A stretch of 5,928 bases of DNA, taken from positions 1-5,928 of the forward strand of contig JBBRGA010000178.1 of the NCBI GenBank assembly GCA_038241115.1. Direction: 5' to 3'. Below the pieces are notes generated by a model, which was given only the letters and a program-made list of their open reading frames with translations, was not told the DNA's origin and made no database searches. This stretch comes from JANYJJ01 sp038241115 (GTDB lineage Bacteria > Pseudomonadota > Gammaproteobacteria > Burkholderiales > Burkholderiaceae_C). This document shows positions 1 through 5,928 of the stretch, piece by piece (the stretch's first letter is position 1; every line of letters begins with the position of its first letter). Made by a program: the position numbers and the translations under genes.

Positions 1-198
1 GTCGACCACCGTGCTGTAGATGTTGGTGAAGACCTTGAATTCGGGCGCGCAGCGGATGTCGTAGCCGTAGCTGGAGGTTCCGTAGCTGACGATTTTTTGA
101 CCGTCGGCCGAATGGCGAATTTGCCCCGGCTCGAACGGTTCGATCATGCCGGTGGTCTTGGCCATGTGGCGGATCCACTTGTCGCTCTTGATGCTCAT
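1..198 (-). CDS. dcd: dCTP deaminase, N-terminal part (cut by window edge)
   Basis: This is the first 66 codons of Dcd; the rest lies beyond the left edge. Dcd deaminates dCTP to dUTP in the cytoplasm and so feeds dTMP synthesis. The visible protein begins MSIKSDKWIRHMA, continues with MIEPFEPGQIR, and contains SYGTSSYGYDIRC (about residues 38-50) and FKVFTNIYSTVVD at the cut. This matches the N-terminus of the beta/gamma-proteobacterial Dcd form of about 188 residues as I recall it. The catalytic and nucleotide-binding residues lie in the missing part and cannot be checked. The ATG at 196-198 is preceded by AAGGAAG (203-209), five bases after GGAA, which supports this start. An 87-base gap separates it from the end of gspB on the same strand, so it may be read through or have its own promoter. 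I see no convincing -35/-10 pair. Confidence 0.93.
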   Translation of the reverse strand, partial: MSIKSDKWIRHMAKTTGMIEPFEPGQIRHSADGQKIVSYGTSSYGYDIRCAPEFKVFTNIYSTVVD

Positions 199-285
199 TG
201 CGCTTCCTTGGCCTTCAGGTTTGTGAGTGGACTTGTGCGGCACACATTTTAGGAGGCGCGTTCTGCAGCCGAGCCTGCCGCGGCC

Positions 286-1146
286 TTAAAACGAAATGCC
301 GTAGCGCAAGCCCTTGACCTTGAGCACGGCCGATTTGAGCTTGATTTGCTCGAGCACCAAACCCGGGGCCAAGGTGTCGCCTTCCCGGTAAATCTGGCCG
401 TTGATGATGAGCATGCGGTTGGCCGGTGTTTGTGAGTACATCGCACCGCCCACCGCCAGCGACGGCAGGCCAGCGCGCACATCGTCCGGGAGCTCACTCA
501 AGGTGTAGACGCGCGCCTCGGGCGCGGTGGTGGCGGCGGTGGTGGCGGCGGTAGTGGCTGCGGGGGCAGCGGCCAGTGCAGCGGCACTTGCCGGTGCGCG
601 CGCTGGGGCAGTGGCAGTGACACTGGTAGCGACAGGCGCAGCAGCGCGGGCCGCCGCCGGTGCCGCAGCATCCACCGATGGGGCCTGCGCCTTGGGTTTG
701 GGCTTGGCTGCGGCGGAAGGCGGAACAGGCTCGACGGCACGGGTTTGACGCCCCGGCGCCGGTGCCGGTGCGGGTGCCGGTTGGGGCACTGCTGTCGCAG
801 CAGCGATCACCGGAAGAGGCGGGGCCGCAGGGACCGGCAAAGGCATGATCACCGCGACCGGCGGCGCCACGGATGCTGCAGGTGCCGCTGCCACCGGCGC
901 CGCTGCCACAGGTGCCTTGACGACAGTGGCCGCCTCGCGTGTCAAGAAAAACCACAGCGATCCCAGCATCACCATCAAACCCGCACCTCCCAGCGCCCAA
1001 AGCGCGGCTTGCGGTTTTGACGGCACGGCGCGCACTTCGTCGCGTGCTATCCAGGTGTCGGTTCTGGAGTGCAGGCCGGGCACGTCTTCACGCTCGCGCT
1101 CGCGTTCAGAATCGGCCCGCTTCAGGGCGTCGAGGATGTAGGACAT
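286..1146 (-). CDS. gspB: GspB, general secretion pathway protein B (ExeB-like)
   Basis: A 286-residue inner-membrane protein, the partner of GspA. In Aeromonas the ExeA-ExeB complex binds peptidoglycan and helps assemble the type II secretion secretin in the outer membrane. What is seen: the family's conserved cytoplasmic start MSYILDALKRA followed by an ERERERE stretch, a single membrane helix at about residues 47-69, a long Ala/Pro/Thr linker at about 71-210, and a C-terminal T2SSB domain at about 213-286 (VYTLSELP, MLIINGQIYREGD, LRYGISF). The layout predicts N-inside, C-periplasmic topology. The start is fixed by the conserved MSYILDALK motif. The Shine-Dalgarno is poor (only GGA about 10 bases upstream), so translation may be coupled to gspA, whose stop is 15 bases upstream. 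The linker carries a tandem 12-bp repeat. Family assignment is firm; a role in a full type II system is inferred because no other gsp gene is present. Confidence 0.92.
   Translation of the reverse strand: MSYILDALKRADSEREREREDVPGLHSRTDTWIARDEVRAVPSKPQAALWALGGAGLMVMLGSLWFFLTREAATVVKAPVAAAPVAAAPAASVAPPVAVIMPLPVPAAPPLPVIAAATAVPQPAPAPAPAPGRQTRAVEPVPPSAAAKPKPKAQAPSVDAAAPAAARAAAPVATSVTATAPARAPASAAALAAAPAATTAATTAATTAPEARVYTLSELPDDVRAGLPSLAVGGAMYSQTPANRMLIINGQIYREGDTLAPGLVLEQIKLKSAVLKVKGLRYGISF
527..562 (-). repeat. Three tandem 12-bp units in the gspB linker
   Basis: Two identical units (527-538 and 539-550, plus-strand GTGGTGGCGGCG) are followed by a third with two differences (551-562). Because 12 is a multiple of three, they encode a repeated Ala-Thr-Thr-Ala in the linker just before the T2SSB domain (about residues 197-209). 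Copy-number change would alter linker length without shifting frame. Confidence 0.8.
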
Positions 1147-1161
1147 GGCGATAGGTCCGGT

Positions 1162-3066
1162 CTACTTTGCAGACACTGCAGCGTCTGCAAACAGCCGCGG
1201 TTCGTCCACGCCGCTCACGCGGTTGAGTTGCATGAAGGTGGTGGGGCCTGCCACGCCATCGGCGGTCAGACCTTGCGAAATTTGGAAGGCCTCCACCTTC
1301 GCCTTCAACTTGGCATCAAAGCTCGTTTGACTTGCCGACGCGGCCTGGCCTGGTTGACCCGCAGGCGCAGGCTGGCCGCGTTGCGCAGCCAAATGCGTGG
1401 CCAGTTGCGTGGCCAGTTGCTGCACGCCACTGCCAGCGCTGCCCAACTGCAGCCTGCCGCGATAGTCAGCGGGTGCGCGCCACAGCGTGGCGAAATCGCC
1501 GCGCCACACCGATGCCAACGCCCACAGCGCCACGGTGCGCGAAACACCCGCCGCCTGCAGCGTGGCGGTCTGCGGTGTCAGGCCGGTCAGCAAGGCGTAG
1601 TGCGGCTGATCTTTCGCATCGAACAATGTCACGATGCCCGGGCGGTTGAGCTGGCGTATCAACGCTAAATTACTTTTGCTGCGCAAACAAAAAACCTGGC
1701 TGCGCTGCGCGGCGCCGCAGGCGTCACTCGCGCTCACGTTCGCTGCATTGGGGCTTGACGAATCGTTACTGCCCAAGTTGAGCTTCCAGAGCAACGCGAG
1801 TTCACGCAGAGCGGCGTCTTCAGTGCTGCGAAACGCGCCCAGACCGGACTGCAAGTCGGCGGTGTTCGAAGCCAACGTGGTGGCTGCTGGTGCGGCTGCT
1901 GGTGCTGTCAGTGACCCTGCCGATGCAGCGGGCGACGGGGCGGACAGCGTCGATCCCGCAGCCGCAGCTGTTGCGGAGGCTGAAGCTGAAGCTGATCCTG
2001 CTGAAGCTGCCACCATCCCAGCCGCCACAGCCTCAGCCGGTTTGTTCACTGCCGATGCCGCCGGCAAGGCAGCCAATCTGGCAGCCTGCGGGCGCAGGCG
2101 ATCTTTCGCGGTCCACGCAATCAGGCCGACCAAACAAAGCAAAGTCAGGCCGCTGAAGGCCAGCCAGCTGCTGCGTCCGCCACCGAAAAAACCGCTGGTG
2201 AGCTTGGCTGCAGCGCCAAAGGTCTTGCTCAATTCAGCGCGGCCGAACACCTCTTGCGCGGCACGGTTCACGATGCTGCTGTTGACGCGGGCCTGGCCCG
2301 TTGAATAAGCACCCAGCAGCGCGCGGTCGCACAGCAAATTGATGCGACGCGGCACACCACGCGCCAGTTGGTGGATTCGGCTTCGGGCATCGCCGTCAAA
2401 CGGCACCGCGCCGCGCATTCCGGCCACCGTCAAACGGTGGCGGATGTACTGCACGGTCTCTGCCTCGGACAGCGCGTCGAGGTGAAAGCGCGCCGTCACG
2501 CGCTGCGCCAATTGCTCGAGCTCAGGGCGCGCCAACATATCGCGCAACTCGGGCTGACCAATCAAAATAATTTGCAAGAGCTTGCGCTCGTTGGTTTCTA
2601 GATTGGTCAGCAGTCGCAGCTGCTCCAGCACATCGCTGGACAGGTTTTGTGCCTCGTCGATGATGAGCACGTTGTTCTGTCCTACCGCATGGGTTCTCAG
2701 CAGGAAATCGTTCAGCGGATCGATGTAGTCCTTGACGGTGGCCGCGGCCGCGTTCGGGGAATTGCGGGTCGGCAACGGGATGCGAAATTCACTGCACACC
2801 GACTGCAACAACTCCACCACCGTGAGCTTGGGGTTGAAGATGTAGGCGACGTTGCAGCGCTTGGGCAGACGCTCCAGAAAACAGCGGCACACCGTCGTCT
2901 TGCCGGCGCCAATTTCGCCGCTCAGCAGCACAAAACCGCCGCCGCTTTCCAGGCCGTAGAGCAAGTGCGCCAAGGCTTCGCGGTGCCGCTCGCTCATGTA
3001 CAAAAAGCGCGGGTCGGGGGCGATGGAAAAAGGATCGCGTTTGAGGCCGAAGTAAGCGTTGTACAC
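1162..3066 (-). CDS. gspA: GspA, ExeA-type AAA ATPase with peptidoglycan-binding domain
   Basis: A 634-residue membrane ATPase of the ExeA/GspA family. ExeA with ExeB is known to bind peptidoglycan and drive secretin assembly for type II secretion. Domains in order: the family start MYNAYFGLKRDPF; an AAA domain at about residues 40-275 with Walker A GEIGAGKT (50-57), Walker B NVLIIDEAQ (132-140; D137, E138), sensor-1-like IILIGQPE (166-173) and sensor-2-like GVPRRINLL (237-245); one membrane helix at about 300-320; an Ala/Ser/Pro linker at about 328-400; a C39-peptidase-like periplasmic region at about 414-535 with C450 and C460; and a peptidoglycan-binding repeat at about 582-616 (FQISQGLTADGVAGPTT). 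The start is GTG (3064-3066). It is the first recognised start codon after the in-frame stop at 3247-3249 and lies exactly at the family's conserved N-terminus, but no Shine-Dalgarno is visible. It is followed 15 bases later by gspB. All ATPase motifs are intact. Confidence 0.93.
   Translation of the reverse strand: MYNAYFGLKRDPFSIAPDPRFLYMSERHREALAHLLYGLESGGGFVLLSGEIGAGKTTVCRCFLERLPKRCNVAYIFNPKLTVVELLQSVCSEFRIPLPTRNSPNAAAATVKDYIDPLNDFLLRTHAVGQNNVLIIDEAQNLSSDVLEQLRLLTNLETNERKLLQIILIGQPELRDMLARPELEQLAQRVTARFHLDALSEAETVQYIRHRLTVAGMRGAVPFDGDARSRIHQLARGVPRRINLLCDRALLGAYSTGQARVNSSIVNRAAQEVFGRAELSKTFGAAAKLTSGFFGGGRSSWLAFSGLTLLCLVGLIAWTAKDRLRPQAARLAALPAASAVNKPAEAVAAGMVAASAGSASASASATAAAAGSTLSAPSPAASAGSLTAPAAAPAATTLASNTADLQSGLGAFRSTEDAALRELALLWKLNLGSNDSSSPNAANVSASDACGAAQRSQVFCLRSKSNLALIRQLNRPGIVTLFDAKDQPHYALLTGLTPQTATLQAAGVSRTVALWALASVWRGDFATLWRAPADYRGRLQLGSAGSGVQQLATQLATHLAAQRGQPAPAGQPGQAASASQTSFDAKLKAKVEAFQISQGLTADGVAGPTTFMQLNRVSGVDEPRLFADAAVSAK
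1395..1418 (-). repeat. Two tandem 12-bp units inside gspA
   Basis: GCGTGGCCAGTT occurs twice in a row on the plus strand (1395-1406, 1407-1418). It encodes a near-duplicated Leu-Ala-Thr-Gln/His segment at about residues 550-559 of GspA, between the C39-like region and the peptidoglycan-binding domain. It looks like a small in-frame duplication in a flexible linker. Confidence 0.6.
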
Positions 3067-3257
3067 AGAGGTTGAGACGGCCTGGGAAAAGAAACTCGCC
3101 GCGCGGGAAGTTGACGCGTGGAAGGCACCGTGAGGAAATTTGCCGTGACGAAATTTGCGGTGAGTGAATTTGCCGTGAGTGAATTTGCCGTGAGTGAATT
3201 TGCCGTGAGTGAAGGCCGAGCGTTTTACATGATGGCTGTTTGTTCCCTACGTGGCGT
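3067..3257 (-). promoter_or_regulatory. Leader region upstream of gspAB (no promoter pinpointed)
   Basis: This 191-base gap between the end of the sugar-binding protein gene and the gspA start should hold the gspAB promoter if the operon is transcribed on its own. It is dominated by the 15-bp repeat array. I see no convincing sigma-70 -35/-10 pair, no rho-independent terminator for the upstream gene, and no purine-rich ribosome site before the gspA GTG (the last bases read CTCAACCTCT). A regulatory role is inferred from position only. Confidence 0.35.
3121..3210. repeat. Tandem array of a 15-bp direct repeat before gspA
   Basis: The plus-strand unit is GAATTTGCCGTGAGT. Three perfect copies lie at 3166-3180, 3181-3195 and 3196-3210. 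Two diverged copies precede them at 3151-3165 (two differences) and 3136-3150 (three differences). A sixth, more degenerate block (3121-3135) keeps CCGTGAG. Identity rises towards the sugar-binding-protein end, as expected for recent expansion from that side. On the transcribed strand the unit reads ACTCACGGCAAATTC, and in the gspA frame it encodes Thr-His-Gly-Lys-Phe without stops. There are no spacers, so it is not CRISPR. It may be a minisatellite, a cluster of protein-binding sites, or a leader element; I do not recognise the unit. Confidence 0.9.
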
Positions 3258-4199
3258 TCACTTCGTGATCAGCAAGGCAGGCGCAAACATTTCGGTCGAC
3301 GCCGTTTTTTTGCCTGCGAAGGTGTTGTCGATTTGCTGAGTCACCAACTCGGCCATGCCGCGAAAGTTTTGCTGCATCGAGGCAATCAAAGGCGAACCAC
3401 GTTTGATCAGGTCCACCGCCTGGCTGGTGCCGTCGATGCCGGTGACGACGATCTCATTGCGTCCCGCGGCTTGTATCGCCTGCGTGGCGCCGATCGCCGG
3501 CTCGTCCCATGCGGCCCACACGGCGGTGATGGAACCCTTGGTGGGGTTGGCCGTCAGGATGCTTTCCATCTGCTTGCGCGCGTTTTCTATCGGACCGGGC
3601 ACCTGCACATGCATCTCGCTCAAGACCTTGATGTTGGGCGAATTCTTCAACATGCCGTCCAGCTCGATCGAGCGCTTCACCACGCCCGGATGCGGCCTGT
3701 GGGTAAACACGACCAGCGTGCCTTTGTTGTTGATGGTTTTGAACAGGTGCTGGCTGATGGAAGCCGACATCGCGGCGTTGTCGCTGGTGGCATTCATCAC
3801 CATGCCGGGGATGTAGCCAGAGTCGCAGCCGAACACCGGTATGCCCTTGGCGGCGGCGGCGGCAATTTGGGTTTTCACTTGGTTCGGGTCGGCGCTGACG
3901 ATGACGATGGCGTCGGTCTTGGCGGCCACTGCGTCCTCCATGCGACTGGCCATCAGGCCAAAGTCGCCTTTGGTGTCGATGACGTTGGCTTTCCAGCCCT
4001 TTTTGCTGGCCAGTTCGCTCAAGGTTTTCAACATCTCGTTGGTGGTGACCGACTGTTGGTACGGCGTGATCAAGGTGATGGTTTTGCCCGCCTGCGCCGT
4101 GGCGCTGTTGCTCAGGCTCAATGCCCACGCGGCGCTGACGATGGCGCCAGCGCGTTTTACAAACTGACGACGTTGATGGTGAATGGACTGCTTGGTCAT
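3258..4199 (-). CDS. Sugar ABC transporter periplasmic binding protein (RbsB-like)
   Basis: A 313-residue solute-binding protein of the ribose/galactose-type periplasmic family (Peripla_BP_4). It would capture a sugar in the periplasm and deliver it to an ABC permease. What is seen: an export signal at residues 1-37, then the two-lobe binding fold with ITLITPY (41-47), the lobe-1 segment DAIVIVSADP (96-105), TSDNAAM (138-144) in the place of RbsB SDN, ILTANPTKGSITAVWAAWDEPAIGA (214-238, split here by function) and VVTGIDGTSQA (251-261), the counterpart of RbsB VVGFDGT. The start is the ATG at 4197-4199, not the in-frame ATG 34 codons upstream, because AGGAG lies five bases before it and the signal peptide begins there. 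It follows the sugar kinase by 67 bases on the same strand, suggesting an operon. Permease and ATPase genes are not in the window. The ligand is unknown. Confidence 0.88.
   Translation of the reverse strand: MTKQSIHHQRRQFVKRAGAIVSAAWALSLSNSATAQAGKTITLITPYQQSVTTNEMLKTLSELASKKGWKANVIDTKGDFGLMASRMEDAVAAKTDAIVIVSADPNQVKTQIAAAAAKGIPVFGCDSGYIPGMVMNATSDNAAMSASISQHLFKTINNKGTLVVFTHRPHPGVVKRSIELDGMLKNSPNIKVLSEMHVQVPGPIENARKQMESILTANPTKGSITAVWAAWDEPAIGATQAIQAAGRNEIVVTGIDGTSQAVDLIKRGSPLIASMQQNFRGMAELVTQQIDNTFAGKKTASTEMFAPALLITK
4089..4199 (-). other. Twin-arginine-type signal peptide of the binding protein
   Basis: Residues 1-37 contain QRRQFVKR (9-16), close to the Tat consensus (S/T)RRxFLK, then a moderately hydrophobic stretch GAIVSAAWALSLS (18-30), and an Ala-X-Ala cleavage site ATAQA ending at residue 37. 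The mature protein would start GKTITL. Tat rather than Sec export is inferred from the RR-x-F-x-K pattern. Confidence 0.65.
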
Positions 4200-4204
4200 C
4201 GTGG

Positions 4205-4209
4205 CTCCT
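4205..4209 (-). promoter_or_regulatory. Ribosome binding site that sets the binding-protein start
   Basis: AGGAG on the minus strand, five bases before the ATG at 4199. It decides the start: the longer in-frame reading from 4301 would add 34 residues that overlap the kinase end and would bury the signal peptide. Confidence 0.8.
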
Positions 4210-4266
4210 GGATGGGCTGGGTGAAATGGTTTGAGCGTGAAGTCTGCGCACGAGGCTTGACAGGCC

Positions 4267-5904
4267 TCATTGCGGCGATTGTGGGGCTGCGTGCGAGGCA
4301 ACCGTCACGGTAGAAACCGCCGCCTGCAGGGCGCGCCAGCGGTTGGATTTTGCCGCCATGTCGCGCGCGGCATGTGCATTTGGATGCACCGTGACCTCGG
4401 CCTGACTTTCTGCGCTTTGCATCATGTTCTTTTCGGTGGCTTGCTGACGCCGCCGCACAAACGCTTCGGGCGATTCGCTCCACCCCAAAGCCGCCGCGGC
4501 AGAGGCTGCAGCACCCAGGCAAGGCAACAAATCGGCGTCTGCGGCGATGCGCAGCGGCGCGTCGAAGGTGTTGGCCAAGATCTGCATCCACTGCGCGCTG
4601 CGTGTGGCACCGCCGACGACGATCAACTCTAGGTTGGGCGCTCGGTTGGGAGCTTGGCCATCAGATTGCAGCAAGTCGAGCGCCCAGCGCAGCGACAGCG
4701 ACACGCCTTCCAGCGCGGCACGCATCATCTGCGCCCGCGTTGTGTTCATCGACAAACCAACGAAAGCGCCCTGCCCCGCCGCGCTGTTCACCGGCAGACG
4801 CTCGCCGCTGAGGTAGGGCAAAAACATCAGGTCGGGGTCAAAGGGTGCCGCAGCCACGGCCTGTTCAAATTCGCCGTAACGCTGGTCTTCAGACAGGTCA
4901 TCGGCCTGCGTCAACAAGCCCAGGGCCCAGCGATGTACCGCTCCGGCGTTGGAAATAGGCCCGATCAAGATGCGGCGCGGCGAACGCCGATTGCCTTCGC
5001 CCGGCAGAGCCGGCAGGCAGGGCAAGACGAACAGCGGCGCGCCTTGCGGGTTGAAGCGCTCGGACATGCGCGCCACCCAGCCTGATGTGCCCAGGTAGGC
5101 ATAGCACTGCGAGGCATCGCTCACGCCTGCGCCCAAGGTGGTGGCGGCGGCATCACCCAAGCCGCACAGCACCGGGCAGCCCGCCCACAAACCCGTCACT
5201 GAAGCCGCCTGCTCACTGATGCCGCCCACGGCTTCACCGGCATTCAACAGCTCCGGCAGCACCGGTTTCAGCCCCAACTCATCCAGCCATGGGTGTGCCC
5301 AAACACCGCGCTCGATGTCAAACATGCCGGTGGTGGCCGCGGTGGTGGGGTCGCACACAAAGCGGCCAGTCAGACGCTGAATGACGAAGTCTTTGGCACC
5401 CACCAACACGTGCTCGGTGCGCAGCAGCAAGTCGCCTTGATGGTCGCGCAGATGCATCAGTTTCGGCAGCACTGAAGTGGCGTTGAAGGGGTTGCGGGTG
5501 ACGCGGAAAATCTCATCGGCACCCAGCTGCCCGGTGATGCGAGCGGCCTCGGCACCGGCCCTGGCGTCGGTGTGCAGCACGGCGTGGCGCAGCGCAGCGC
5601 CGTGCGCGTCCAAAGGCAGCAGGCATTGCATTTGGCCGCTGAAAGTGAGCGCGGCGATGCTTTCAGGGCCCACGCCCTGCGCCCACCAACGCTGCAGAAC
5701 CTGACAGAACGCCAGCCACCAGTCCTCGGAATCCTGCTCGGTGCTGAACGCCATGCCCAGGCCCGAATTGCGGTAGCTCACGGTGTGAGCCATTTGCATG
5801 CGGCCGTTGCGGTTCACCAATACCGCCTTGACGGCTGAGGTGCCAATGTCAAAGCTGGCAATCAAGCTGCCTGCTGCCAAGGTGTCCATCAAAGGCGCGT
5901 TCAT
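4267..5904 (-). CDS. FGGY-family carbohydrate kinase, xylulokinase-like
   Basis: A 545-residue cytoplasmic sugar kinase that transfers phosphate from ATP to a sugar or polyol. The FGGY_N domain (about residues 14-260) starts with the phosphate-binding motif FDIGTSAVKAVLV (18-30, D19) and has TFSGQMQCLLPLD (87-99). D251 in GLGDAAATTLGAG fits the catalytic Asp of XylB (GGGDNAAG). The FGGY_C domain (about 267-476) has YLGTSGWV (270-277), the xylulokinase-like FLPYLSGERLP (361-371) and the adenosine motif VVGGATRSAQWMQILA (429-444). The tail HPNAHAARDMAAKSNRWRAL resembles the usual XylB C-terminus; at 545 residues it is somewhat longer than XylB (about 480-500). The ATG at 5902-5904 has GGGAG seven bases upstream; an internal ATG at codon 6 is less well placed. 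Its neighbour is an RbsB-like binding protein, so it probably phosphorylates an imported sugar. xylB is the nearest name, but the substrate is unproven. Confidence 0.9.
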   Translation of the reverse strand: MNAPLMDTLAAGSLIASFDIGTSAVKAVLVNRNGRMQMAHTVSYRNSGLGMAFSTEQDSEDWWLAFCQVLQRWWAQGVGPESIAALTFSGQMQCLLPLDAHGAALRHAVLHTDARAGAEAARITGQLGADEIFRVTRNPFNATSVLPKLMHLRDHQGDLLLRTEHVLVGAKDFVIQRLTGRFVCDPTTAATTGMFDIERGVWAHPWLDELGLKPVLPELLNAGEAVGGISEQAASVTGLWAGCPVLCGLGDAAATTLGAGVSDASQCYAYLGTSGWVARMSERFNPQGAPLFVLPCLPALPGEGNRRSPRRILIGPISNAGAVHRWALGLLTQADDLSEDQRYGEFEQAVAAAPFDPDLMFLPYLSGERLPVNSAAGQGAFVGLSMNTTRAQMMRAALEGVSLSLRWALDLLQSDGQAPNRAPNLELIVVGGATRSAQWMQILANTFDAPLRIAADADLLPCLGAAASAAAALGWSESPEAFVRRRQQATEKNMMQSAESQAEVTVHPNAHAARDMAAKSNRWRALQAAVSTVTVASHAAPQSPQ

Positions 5905-5928
5905 CTTGACGCTCCCGCGCTGATTTTC
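5901..5928 (-). other. Possible 3' end of an upstream gene overlapping the kinase start (ATGA)
   Basis: In one minus-strand frame the edge reads Lys-Ile-Ser-Ala-Gly-Ala-Ser-Arg and stops at a TGA (5903-5901) sharing bases with the kinase ATG. Such ATGA overlaps are common between coupled operon genes. Eight codons are too few to identify a product or to prove the frame is coding. Confidence 0.25.
5912..5916 (-). promoter_or_regulatory. Ribosome binding site of the sugar kinase
   Basis: GGGAG on the minus strand, seven bases before the ATG at 5904. It supports that start over the ATG five codons further in. Confidence 0.65.

Noticed and set aside
246..251. TAAAAT on the minus strand as a -10 element for dcd
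   Set aside because: No TTGACA-like -35 lies at 16-18 bases; the matching position is GC-rich. A lone hexamer is too weak to call a promoter.
1069..1668. Plus-strand 199-codon frame over the gspB/gspA junction
   Set aside because: It is antisense to the conserved GspB start and GspA C-terminal domains, and its composition (Arg, Gln, His, Cys) is that of a shadow frame.
3121..3210. CRISPR array or plasmid-type iteron origin
   Set aside because: The units abut with no spacers and are shorter than CRISPR repeats. No replication initiator gene or AT-rich melting region is nearby.
3118..3339. Plus-strand 73-codon frame with a repeated Phe-Ala-Val-Ser-Glu pentapeptide
   Set aside because: The peptide repeat is a forced result of the 15-bp DNA repeat (15 is a multiple of three, so every frame repeats). 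It also runs antisense into the binding-protein gene and has no clear ribosome site.
4252..4268. Small hairpin (GAGGC/GCCTC, 7-base loop) at the kinase stop codon as a terminator
   Set aside because: The stem is only five base pairs and no T-run follows on the transcribed strand, so it is not a credible rho-independent terminator.
4197..4301. Longer start for the binding protein at 4301
   Set aside because: It would add 34 atypical residues before the signal peptide and overlap the kinase end; the ATG at 4199 has a good AGGAG at the right distance.
3240..4313. A 357-codon plus-strand open frame over the binding-protein gene
   Set aside because: It is antisense to a clearly conserved protein, is rich in His, Arg and Gly as expected of a GC-rich shadow frame, and shows no recognisable domain.

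Overview
The window is GC-rich and reads like a betaproteobacterial chromosome, probably Burkholderiales and perhaps Comamonadaceae. The evidence is the Dcd N-terminus (MSIKSDKWIR...), the Ala/Pro/Ser-rich Gsp proteins and the overall codon use; this placement is inference, with no rRNA or marker gene to confirm it. All five supported genes lie on the minus strand, so transcription runs from the right edge to the left. Many long plus-strand frames exist, but they are GC-driven shadows.

Right half (5928 to 3258): a carbohydrate catabolism and uptake module. An FGGY-family, xylulokinase-like sugar kinase (5904-4267) starts near the edge, possibly overlapping the end of an unseen upstream gene by ATGA. 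After 67 bases comes an RbsB-like periplasmic sugar-binding protein (4199-3258) with an apparent twin-arginine signal peptide. The permease and ATPase of the ABC importer are not in the window. Together the two genes suggest import of a pentose, polyol or related sugar followed by phosphorylation. The exact sugar cannot be read from the sequence.

Middle (3257 to 3067): a 191-base gap separates the sugar module from the secretion genes. It contains a striking tandem array of a 15-bp unit (five clear copies plus a degenerate sixth). No obvious terminator is seen.

Left half (3066 to 286): gspA and gspB, 15 bases apart. GspA is an ExeA-type membrane ATPase with an AAA domain, one membrane helix, a C39-like periplasmic region and a peptidoglycan-binding domain. 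GspB is a single-pass protein with a long Ala/Pro linker and a C-terminal T2SSB domain. In Aeromonas the ExeA-ExeB pair uses peptidoglycan contact to assemble the type II secretin; no secretin or other Gsp gene is visible here. At the left edge lies the 5' part of dcd (198-1), dCTP deaminase, a housekeeping pyrimidine nucleotide enzyme.

I see no convincing new multi-gene system. The features most worth a second look are the 15-bp repeat array in the gspA leader and the gspA start itself: GTG, no visible Shine-Dalgarno, and an upstream frame kept open by the repeats.
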